Source: RGIG5612 sp045601405 (GTDB lineage: Bacteria > Bacillota > Clostridia > Lachnospirales > Lachnospiraceae). From it: DNA of 64,000 nucleotides. A program made the translations under genes and the position numbers. Below the pieces are notes generated by a model. The model was given only the letters and a program-made list of their open reading frames with translations, had not been told where the DNA came from and made no database searches. This document shows, in pieces, positions 7,806 through 15,019 of this stretch (positions are counted from its first letter, which is position 1; each line of letters begins with the position of its first letter). The stretch is from NCBI GenBank assembly GCA_045601405.1, contig JAZRZO010000066.1, positions 1 to 64,000 on the forward strand, written 5' to 3'.

Positions 7806-7835
7806 TTGTGTTAGTATAACGAAAATATGTATAAT
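7806..7835 (+). promoter_or_regulatory. Promoter upstream of a 14-codon ORF and argR
   Basis: TTGTGT (7806-7811) and a perfect TATAAT (7830-7835) with 18 bp spacing. Its transcript would contain the small ORF at 7860-7904 and then argR. Confidence 0.5.
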
Positions 7836-7859
7836 TATAACATATGGTGAGGTGAAATT

Positions 7860-7904
7860 ATGCATTTAGTTTACGATGTGAGTGACAGTGTCAGAAGAAG
7901 CTGA
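7860..7904 (+). CDS. Possible 14-residue leader peptide before argR
   Basis: ATG with GGTGAGGTG seven bases upstream encodes MHLVYDVSDSVRRS and stops. It is downstream of a good promoter and ends 49 bp before argR. Two tandem AGA arginine codons lie just before the stop, which would suit arginine-sensing attenuation. No terminator hairpin is evident after it and the length is short, so this may be chance. Confidence 0.25.
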   Translation: MHLVYDVSDSVRRS

Positions 7905-7918
7905 AAAATAAAATATAT

Positions 7919-7947
7919 TTGCCCTTTACTTTTTATTCTTTTATAAT
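7919..7947 (+). promoter_or_regulatory. argR promoter giving a leaderless transcript
   Basis: TTGCCC (7919-7924) and TATAAT (7942-7947) with 17 bp spacing. The first transcribed base would fall about at the argR ATG (7954), and no Shine-Dalgarno sequence is present. Confidence 0.55.
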
Positions 7948-7953
7948 CAGAGT

Positions 7954-8406
7954 ATGAAAGCAAGCAGACTGGAAAAGATCATTGAACTGATCTTAAAACA
8001 TGATATAGAAACACAGGAGGAGCTTAGAAGGCTCCTCCTTCAGGAGGGATACAACGTCACCCAGGCTACTGTATCCAGAGATATCAAAGCCCTTAATCTT
8101 CAAAAGGTACAATCTGGAACCAGAAACAGATATATATATCCGGGAGATACAGATAAGGAAAACACTAAATATCTAAGGATATTCATGGATGGCTATGCCG
8201 GAATGGAGCAGGCCTCGAATCTTGTTGTTGTAAAGACTGTCTCCGGAATGGCTATGGCTGTTGCCGCAGCGCTTGATAATATGGGCTTTAGTGAGGTCGT
8301 GGGCACGATCGCAGGTGACGATACTATCATGTGCGCAACACGCTCCGCCTCAGAGGCTGAGAGGCTCCTGAAGAAGATCCGCGAACTGCTCGCAAAAGTC
8401 CAGTAG
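7954..8406 (+). CDS. argR: Arginine repressor ArgR/AhrC
   Basis: 150 residues. An N-terminal winged helix (residues 1-70) contains TQEELRRLLLQEGYNVTQAT followed by VSRDIKALNLQKV, and the C-terminal domain has the arginine-binding and hexamerisation motif GTIAGDDTIMCATRS near residue 115. ArgR binds DNA as an arginine-dependent hexamer to repress arginine synthesis and activate breakdown. No arginine gene is in the window, so it acts in trans. It lies 2 bp before recN, the conserved ahrC-recN order of Firmicutes. The start lacks a Shine-Dalgarno. Confidence 0.95.
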   Translation: MKASRLEKIIELILKHDIETQEELRRLLLQEGYNVTQATVSRDIKALNLQKVQSGTRNRYIYPGDTDKENTKYLRIFMDGYAGMEQASNLVVVKTVSGMAMAVAAALDNMGFSEVVGTIAGDDTIMCATRSASEAERLLKKIRELLAKVQ

Positions 8407-8408
8407 AT

Positions 8409-10088
8409 ATGCTTACAAATGTACACATTAAAAATCTTGCCCTGATCAGGGAAGCCGAGATAGACTTCAGTACGGGCTTAAATATTCTGACAGGAGAAAC
8501 AGGCTCCGGAAAATCGATGATTATAGGTGCCGTTAACATCGCGCTCGGCGGAAAAGCCAGCAGATCCATGATCAGAAAGGGAGCTGATTACGCGATCATA
8601 CAGCTGCAGTTTATCGACGGGCGCAAAGAGATCATGGATGTACTCGAAAAGCTTGATATCCCGGCTGATGGGGAGAATGTCATCATCACAAGGAAGATCA
8701 CGCCGGATTCGGGCATAACCAAGGTAAATGGCGAAAACATCACATTAAATAATCTGAAAAAAATAACATCGCTCCTGGTGGATGTGCATGGTCAGCACGA
8801 GCACCAGTCCCTTTTAGACACCTCGAAACAGCTTGCCATAATAGACAGGTTTGCGGGGGGCGAGGCAGCTGCGCTCAGAGCTGAGCTGTTAAACGAATAT
8901 GAGCATTATAAAGAACTTAAAAAACAGATGGTAGCATCCTTTAACATGGATGAGGCTTCATTAAAAAGAGAAACAGAGCTGCTGAAACATGAGCTTAATG
9001 AGATAACATCGGCAGCGCCGGCAGCAGGAGAGGATGATGCTCTTGAGGCTGAGTTTAAACGGCTGTCATCATCTGAAGAGATACTTTCTTCCGTAAACAG
9101 AGCAGGCTTTTTGGTCTGTGATGATGATACGGGAGCAGTGGCAAAAGTAGGAGATGCCCTTAAACATATCGGGGACGCGGTCGTCCTCGATGAAGAGCTT
9201 AAGGATATTAATTCTCAGCTTTTAGACGCAGACTCTCTGCTAAAGGATATAAGAACGTCACTGTCGGCATATATAAACGAAAATGCTTTTGATGAGGAAC
9301 GTCTGGATGAAGTGCGTTCAAGACTGGATCTGATCAATCACCTGAAAAACCGATACGGCGGCAGCATCAGGGAGATAAATAAATATGCGAAAGAAGCGTC
9401 GGCCAGGCTTGAGAGCTTAGCTGACTATAATAAAAATAAAGACAAGCTGCTTTGCGGGATGAGAGAGAGCGCCGGAAGGCTTAATGAGATATCCAGAGAG
9501 CTGTCGGGTAAAAGACATACAGCCGCGGCGGAACTTGAAAAGCTGATAGTTTCAAACCTTATGGAGCTTAATTTTCCGGAGGTTGATTTCAGGATAGATT
9601 TCAACAGGACTGAAAAAATATCAGCAAACGGCTTTGATAAGGTGGAATTCCTTATCTCCATGAACCCGGGCGAGGCACCGGCGCCGTTAAGGGCTATCGC
9701 ATCGGGAGGCGAGCTGTCAAGGATAATGCTCGCTCTTAAATGCTCCCTGGCTCAAAGCGACGGAATAAATACGCTTATATTCGATGAAATAGATACAGGG
9801 ATCAGCGGAAGCACGGCTCAGAAGGTTGCAGAAAAGCTTAACGGGCTTGGCAGAAAATACCAGGTTATATGCATCACTCATCTTCCGCAGATAGCAGCCA
9901 TGGGAGATCACCACTATAAGATCCGTAAATCAGTAGAGGAGGGGTCAACGATTTCCGGCATAGAAATGCTCGACGAAGAAGAGAGCATAAAAGAGATCGC
10001 AGGGCTCTTAGGGGGAGCAAAGATAGGCGGCGCGGCCTATGATAACGCTAAAGAGCTTAAGGCCCAGGCCCGGATGCTCAAGAGGTAG
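8409..10088 (+). CDS. recN: DNA repair protein RecN
   Basis: 559 residues of an SMC-like ATPase. Walker A GETGSGKSM near residue 30, the GQHEHQSLLD motif near 130, a long coiled-coil middle, the ABC signature SGGELSRIMLALK and Walker B IFDEIDTGISG. RecN is recruited early to double-strand breaks and helps hold and pair DNA ends for RecA. It is coupled to argR (2-bp gap). Its last 11 bp overlap the 3' end of the convergent rqcH gene. No LexA box was found in front of argR-recN. Confidence 0.96.
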   Translation: MLTNVHIKNLALIREAEIDFSTGLNILTGETGSGKSMIIGAVNIALGGKASRSMIRKGADYAIIQLQFIDGRKEIMDVLEKLDIPADGENVIITRKITPDSGITKVNGENITLNNLKKITSLLVDVHGQHEHQSLLDTSKQLAIIDRFAGGEAAALRAELLNEYEHYKELKKQMVASFNMDEASLKRETELLKHELNEITSAAPAAGEDDALEAEFKRLSSSEEILSSVNRAGFLVCDDDTGAVAKVGDALKHIGDAVVLDEELKDINSQLLDADSLLKDIRTSLSAYINENAFDEERLDEVRSRLDLINHLKNRYGGSIREINKYAKEASARLESLADYNKNKDKLLCGMRESAGRLNEISRELSGKRHTAAAELEKLIVSNLMELNFPEVDFRIDFNRTEKISANGFDKVEFLISMNPGEAPAPLRAIASGGELSRIMLALKCSLAQSDGINTLIFDEIDTGISGSTAQKVAEKLNGLGRKYQVICITHLPQIAAMGDHHYKIRKSVEEGSTISGIEMLDEEESIKEIAGLLGGAKIGGAAYDNAKELKAQARMLKR

Positions 10089-11829
10089 ATTCCTGTATGC
10101 CGCTTATATCAGTTTCCGCGGACATGGAATAATTTTTATGATATATCACATAGCCGGGCTTTGCTCCGGCAGGCTTTTTAATGTGTTTCCTCTGAATATA
10201 ATCAATCTCTACTTTCGCCGCGCCCTCAGCCTTTGAAAAGTGGGCAGCCAGGGATGCAGCCTCTTCAAATGCCTTGTCGGAGGGTTCATCTCCCGCTGTT
10301 TTTAATATGACATGTGATCCCGGAAGCTTCTTTGCGTGAAACCACCAGTCATTGCCGTCTGCCAGGGTAAAGGTGATATATTCATTTTGATAATTATTTT
10401 TCCCCACATATATATCGTGACCGTCTGAAGAAACATAGTGAAGAGGGGCTGATCTTAAACTCTTTGATCTCTTCTTCGCGTTTGACTGACCGCGGCTTTT
10501 TACATATCCTGTATCGATCATCTCTTTTTTTAGCTCGGCGATATCTGCCTCATCGCGAACGGTATCCAAAGAAGCGATGACTGACTCAAGATGATCTATC
10601 TCGGCCTTTGTGTCTTCTATCACCGTGCTCAGATTTTCAAATGTTCTCTTGAGTTTGGCATATTTTTCAAAATATCTTTTTCCGTTATCAACAGCAGAAA
10701 GAGTAGGGTCCAGCGGGATGGTAACAGGCTCACCGGTATTGTAATCAATGGATTCCATCTTTGTGGAACCGGCGGGAACATCATATCCGTATGCGGTAAG
10801 GAGCTCACCGTACAGCTTGTATTTATCTTTCTTTTTTGTGTCCTTTATCTGCTTGAGCTGGAGATCATATTTTTTATTATCCCGCGCAAGCAGAGTGTTG
10901 AGTATCTGCCGCAGGTCTGCTGTCTTCTGCCTCATTGATGTGTATTTCTGTCTTTTGGAATAATAATCAAAAAGAAGCCTTGATATGCTTTCGTACAGCT
11001 CGGTTTTTTTGCCCTTATATATGTTAAAGATAAAAGGACCGTAAAAAACCGGTTCTTCGTTCTTATACACGATGTTAGGACAGAAGCTTTCTTTTTTTAA
11101 TCTATCCGTTATTTTACTCAGGCTGTCAAAAAGAGCATACGCCTCATCTCTGCTCAGAGAAGAAATTGGTCTGTCAGAGTCTATGCCGGCATTATAAGCT
11201 ATCTCCTCGGAAACTACCGGGCTCAGTCCGGTGAGTGAGGTATAAAGAGCTTTTGCCATGCTTAATGAAGACGGCTTCATCATCAGTCCGCAAAATGCGG
11301 ATCTGCTTATTTGCAGGGGGTTATCCTTATCTTCCGCAAACGGGATAAAATATTTCCTCCCGGGCAGAACTTCTCTTACTGAACTCATTGAGGATGAGAC
11401 GTGTCTGATACTGTCAAGTATATCGTTTTCCGAGCGCAGAATGATGTTGCTGTGCTTTCCCATAAGCTCAACCGTCAGGGTGTGTATGCAGATATCCCCC
11501 ATGTCGTTATAGTGCTCAACTTCAATATCGAGTACACGCTCTAACGAGGGCTGGGTAATCTTGCGGATCCTTCCGCCGGATAAGTGTTTGCGGAGAAGCA
11601 TGCAGAAGGCCGGCGCGTTTAAAGGCGCGTTTTTTTTATTGTCAGTAAGATATATCATTGGAAGAGACGGGTCGGCGCTCATAAGAAGAAGACGGTCTTT
11701 GCCGTCGTTTTTTACGGTGATAAGGATCTCGTCCTTTTCAGGCTGTATTATCTTTGTGATCCTTCCGCCGCAGAGTTCGTTATTAAGTTCCTGTTTTATA
11801 CAGGCGATAGTGCATCCGTCAAAAGCCAT
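10078..11829 (-). CDS. rqcH: RqcH / NFACT-family ribosome quality-control protein
   Basis: 583 residues. NFACT-N from residue 1 (MAFDGCTIACIKQEL), HhH and coiled-coil middle about 250-430, and the C-terminal NFACT-R domain with DIYVGKNNYQNEY and WWFHAKKLPGSHVIL. The protein binds stalled 50S-peptidyl-tRNA and recruits tRNA-Ala to add alanine tails; older annotation calls it fibronectin-binding protein A. Position 97-98 is Glu-Arg where B. subtilis RqcH has the functionally tested Asp-Arg, a conservative change. Promoter TTGACT-17-TATATT lies directly before ATG, giving a leaderless transcript. Confidence 0.93.
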   Translation of the reverse strand: MAFDGCTIACIKQELNNELCGGRITKIIQPEKDEILITVKNDGKDRLLLMSADPSLPMIYLTDNKKNAPLNAPAFCMLLRKHLSGGRIRKITQPSLERVLDIEVEHYNDMGDICIHTLTVELMGKHSNIILRSENDILDSIRHVSSSMSSVREVLPGRKYFIPFAEDKDNPLQISRSAFCGLMMKPSSLSMAKALYTSLTGLSPVVSEEIAYNAGIDSDRPISSLSRDEAYALFDSLSKITDRLKKESFCPNIVYKNEEPVFYGPFIFNIYKGKKTELYESISRLLFDYYSKRQKYTSMRQKTADLRQILNTLLARDNKKYDLQLKQIKDTKKKDKYKLYGELLTAYGYDVPAGSTKMESIDYNTGEPVTIPLDPTLSAVDNGKRYFEKYAKLKRTFENLSTVIEDTKAEIDHLESVIASLDTVRDEADIAELKKEMIDTGYVKSRGQSNAKKRSKSLRSAPLHYVSSDGHDIYVGKNNYQNEYITFTLADGNDWWFHAKKLPGSHVILKTAGDEPSDKAFEEAASLAAHFSKAEGAAKVEIDYIQRKHIKKPAGAKPGYVIYHKNYSMSAETDISGIQESTS

Positions 11830-11835
11830 GAAGAT

Positions 11836-11864
11836 AATATATGTTAATTGTTATTAGCAGTCAA
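11836..11864 (-). promoter_or_regulatory. rqcH promoter, leaderless arrangement
   Basis: On the minus strand TTGACT (11859-11864) and TATATT (11836-11841) are 17 bp apart. Six bases separate the -10 from ATG 11829, so transcription should start on or next to the start codon. Confidence 0.65.
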
Positions 11865-11935
11865 ATAATATATAATCATCAATAAACAAAAAAAGCAATC
11901 AAACCGCTATGTGATCTATCTTTACGTTCATTGTT

Positions 11936-11952
11936 TTTACACATACTGTAAA
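11936..11952. promoter_or_regulatory. Inverted repeat before the response-regulator gene
   Basis: TTTACA-N5-TGTAAA is a perfect 6-bp inverted repeat, 34 bp upstream of the regulator start. The size suits a dimeric regulator; autoregulation by the response regulator is an inference. Confidence 0.4.
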
Positions 11953-11986
11953 TAAAATTATTGATCATTTGTTGTTTGGAGGGTGT

Positions 11987-12670
11987 ATGAACGAATTAAA
12001 TATCTTAATAGTCGATGATGAAGCAAAAATGAGAAAGATCGTAAAAGACTTCCTTGTAGCGAAGGATTATACGGTTCTTGAGGCTTCAAATGGTGAGGAA
12101 GCGCTTGATATAATCTACGACAGCAGCAATAAAACAGATCTGGTCATACTTGATGTCATGATGCCGAAAATGGACGGCTGGGAGACATGTAAAGAGATAA
12201 GAAAAATATCCAAAGTTCCGATCATAATGTTAACGGCAAAGGGTGATGAGACAGATGAGCTGCTGGGTTATGATCTTGGAATAGATGAGTACATAACAAA
12301 GCCGTTCAGTCCTAAAATACTTGTGGCAAGGATAGACGCTATCCTCAGACGGGCAAATAAGCTTAATGAAGAGGATATCATTACTGCAGGCAGGCTTGAG
12401 ATCAATAAAACGTCGCATGTGGTAAAGGTGGACGGGAAAGAGGTTGAACTGAGCTTCAAGGAATTTGAGCTTTTATGCTATTTTGCCGAAAACAAGGGAA
12501 TAGCCCTTTCAAGAGAAAAGATCCTGAACAGCGTCTGGAATTACGATTATTTTGGTGACGCCAGAACTATAGACACACATGTAAAGAAGATCCGCAGTAA
12601 GCTTGGCGACTGCGGAGACTACATAAAAACAATCTGGGGTATGGGGTACAAATTTGACGTATCTGAATGA
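11987..12670 (+). CDS. OmpR/PhoB-family response regulator
   Basis: 227 residues. Receiver domain 1-120 starts MNELNILIVDDEAKM; the phosphoacceptor is D56 in VILDVMMPKMDGWE, with the acidic pair DDE near residue 10, conserved Thr in MLTAKGD and Lys in ITKPF. A winged-helix DNA-binding domain follows (ELSFKEFELLCYFAENKGIA, TIDTHVKKIRSKLG, IWGMGYKF). ATG 11987 was chosen for the GGAGGG six bases upstream and the normal family start. It precedes its sensor kinase by 6 bp. The signal is unknown. Confidence 0.95.
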   Translation: MNELNILIVDDEAKMRKIVKDFLVAKDYTVLEASNGEEALDIIYDSSNKTDLVILDVMMPKMDGWETCKEIRKISKVPIIMLTAKGDETDELLGYDLGIDEYITKPFSPKILVARIDAILRRANKLNEEDIITAGRLEINKTSHVVKVDGKEVELSFKEFELLCYFAENKGIALSREKILNSVWNYDYFGDARTIDTHVKKIRSKLGDCGDYIKTIWGMGYKFDVSE

Positions 12671-12676
12671 TCATAA

Positions 12677-14368
12677 ATGAAAAGAACTTCTCTCCGGTGG
12701 AAGACCGTTAATTTTCTTTTTATCATGGTGGCTCTGGCCTTTTTTATCGGCATAATACTTTGTGTCGTTTTTTCCTCACATTTTTTCACCAACTATAAAC
12801 AGAATAGGCTTAGGGAGCTTTTCATCCAAATGAACTCCGCGGAATACAGCGAAGAAAGCCGGTATGCGCTTATGGGATTCTGCGAAGCGAACAATATCAC
12901 CCTTATGATAAAAGATACTGCCGGCAACAGGCTGTTTTCCTACGGTTATGCTGATTCACTGTCACAGCGCCTGGATGACATAATGTTTTCCCCGAAAAGC
13001 AGCATAAGCATGAATGACACTGTTACAGACAGCACAGATAACTATACACTTCTGAAGATGAGGGATAATGAGACCGGTAGACTGACATATATAGAAATGT
13101 GGGGGTTCTTAGACAGCGGTAATTCATTTATAGCAAGGTCATCCTTCAGCTCGATCCAGAATAATATTCGCGTAAGCCTTACATTTTTCGCCATAGTATG
13201 CGCGGTGATACTTATTGTGTGCGCAATTGCAATATATTTTATAATCGGATATTACTCAAAACCGCTTACACGTCTCGCGGCACTTACGCAGAAGGTCAAT
13301 GAAGGGGATTTCAACACTAAATACGAATATAACCATTTAAGACAGGACGAGATCGGAGTGCTCGGAGCCAATATAAATGAAATAAGCGAGAAACTTGAAA
13401 AGAATATAGCGGAGCTCAAATCCACAAATCTAAACCTCGAGAATGAGCTGAAGGCAAAAACAGAGCTTGAGGAGGCAAGAAAAAAATATATGTCAGATGT
13501 CTCACATGAGCTCAAAACACCTATAGCCCTGATATCAGGATATGCGGAAGGTCTTAAAGAGGGGATATCGGACGACCCCGAAGACCGTGAATTTTACTGC
13601 GATGTAATAATCGAAGAAGCGGAGAAAATGAACATAATGATAAAGAGACTCTCCACCCTGAATCAGCTCGAGGACGGAAAGAGCGATGTCAATCTCGAAC
13701 GCTTTGATGCCGTGCAGGTGGTTGACGGTTTTTTGAATACTATGTCAATGATAATAGAGGAGAAGGGCGCAAACGTTTATTTTAATAAAAATGCCACCGC
13801 ATATGTCTGGTCGGATGAATTTCTTTTTGAGGAAGTACTGATGAATTATTTCAACAATGCGCTTAATCATATGGATGAGAGAGCCATGATCAAGATCAAT
13901 GTTGAAAGCAGGGATGACAACAACACAAGAGTTACCGTTTTTAACTCCGGTGAAAATATTCCGGAGGATGAGCTTGAGAAGATATGGACAAAATTTTATA
14001 AGGTGGATAAGGCAAGGACAAGGGAGTATGGAGGAAGCGGACTCGGTCTTTCCATCGTCAAGGCAATAGCTGATTCCCTGAATAAAAAATGCGGAGTGGA
14101 AAATCTGCCCGATGGAGTGGCTTTCTGGATTGAGCTTGAGTCGGCGCAGGCACCGGCATATGCCGCGGATGAGGAAAAGCCTGAAGTTCAGAAGAGGTTA
14201 AAGCTATCAGAGCTTCCTGTATGGGGCAGAAGAGTAAAGATAGCCGGAAGATCAATCGGAGGGGCTGACAAGACAAAGATCATAGATAAAAAGACCATCA
14301 GAGGGCTGATTGATGAGCCCGCGAAGGGCAGGAGGGCAAGAAGAAAACGTGGCAGCGATAAAGAATGA
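12677..14368 (+). CDS. Membrane sensor histidine kinase with basic C-terminal tail
   Basis: 563 residues. Membrane segment at about 12-35, an extracytoplasmic sensor of about 130 residues, second segment about 172-197 (FFAIVCAVILIVCAIAIYFI), HAMP 200-255, HisKA with phosphorylated H277 in SDVSHELKTPIALISGYAEG, and HATPase_c with N box YFNNALNH, FTKFYKVD-type F box and GGSGLGLSIVK. After the kinase core (about residue 485) there is an extra ~78-residue tail rich in Lys/Arg (ends KGRRARRKRGSDKE) not usual for the family. It is the partner of the preceding regulator. Its 3' end overlaps ung by 20 bp. Confidence 0.93.
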   Translation: MKRTSLRWKTVNFLFIMVALAFFIGIILCVVFSSHFFTNYKQNRLRELFIQMNSAEYSEESRYALMGFCEANNITLMIKDTAGNRLFSYGYADSLSQRLDDIMFSPKSSISMNDTVTDSTDNYTLLKMRDNETGRLTYIEMWGFLDSGNSFIARSSFSSIQNNIRVSLTFFAIVCAVILIVCAIAIYFIIGYYSKPLTRLAALTQKVNEGDFNTKYEYNHLRQDEIGVLGANINEISEKLEKNIAELKSTNLNLENELKAKTELEEARKKYMSDVSHELKTPIALISGYAEGLKEGISDDPEDREFYCDVIIEEAEKMNIMIKRLSTLNQLEDGKSDVNLERFDAVQVVDGFLNTMSMIIEEKGANVYFNKNATAYVWSDEFLFEEVLMNYFNNALNHMDERAMIKINVESRDDNNTRVTVFNSGENIPEDELEKIWTKFYKVDKARTREYGGSGLGLSIVKAIADSLNKKCGVENLPDGVAFWIELESAQAPAYAADEEKPEVQKRLKLSELPVWGRRVKIAGRSIGGADKTKIIDKKTIRGLIDEPAKGRRARRKRGSDKE

Positions 14369-15017
14369 CTGGCTTGATGCGCTAAACGGAGAGTTTAAAA
14401 AGGATTATTACAAAGCGTTATACCGGAGGGTATCGGATGAATATAAAACAAAAAAGATATTCCCTCCGGCAGATGATATATTTAATGCTTTCCATTTCAC
14501 GCCATTTGGCTCTGTAAAGGTGGTCATACTCGGACAGGATCCTTACCACAATGACGGACAGGCACATGGTCTTTGCTTTTCCGTTAATAAGGGTGTGGAC
14601 ATCCCGCCATCACTTGTAAATATTTATAAAGAGCTGAACACAGATATCGGATGCTCTATTCCGGGTCACGGGTATCTTAAAAAGTGGGCTGATGAAGGGG
14701 TGCTTCTGTTAAACACAGTGCTTACCGTAAGGGCACATGAGGCGAACTCACATAAAGGTCTTGGCTGGGAGGAGTTCACAGATGCCGCAATATCGGCTCT
14801 TAACCGGGAAGAGAGGCCGATGGTATTTATGCTCTGGGGAAACCCGGCAAGGGCAAAGAAAAAGATGCTTGATAATCCTAAGCACCTTGTCCTTGAAGCC
14901 GCGCACCCGTCGCCGCTGTCTGCTCGCAGAGGCTTCTTCGGATGCAGGCATTTTTCCAAATGTAATAACTATCTGATACTTAACGGTGAGGATCCCATAG
15001 ACTGGCAGATAGTCTGA
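14349..15017 (+). CDS. ung: Uracil-DNA glycosylase, family 1
   Basis: 222 residues. Removes uracil from DNA to start base excision repair. The catalytic water-activating Asp is in GQDPYHNDGQAHGLCFSV, and the minor-groove loop HPSPLSARRGFFGCRHF contains the conserved His; FMLWGNPA is the third family motif. A GTG at 14349 gives the normal family length and start (AAIKNDWLDALNGEF); an upstream in-frame ATG at 14310 would add 13 residues. The start lies inside the kinase gene, so expression is probably coupled to the two-component system. Confidence 0.95.
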   Translation: MAAIKNDWLDALNGEFKKDYYKALYRRVSDEYKTKKIFPPADDIFNAFHFTPFGSVKVVILGQDPYHNDGQAHGLCFSVNKGVDIPPSLVNIYKELNTDIGCSIPGHGYLKKWADEGVLLLNTVLTVRAHEANSHKGLGWEEFTDAAISALNREERPMVFMLWGNPARAKKKMLDNPKHLVLEAAHPSPLSARRGFFGCRHFSKCNNYLILNGEDPIDWQIV

Positions 15018-15019
15018 TA

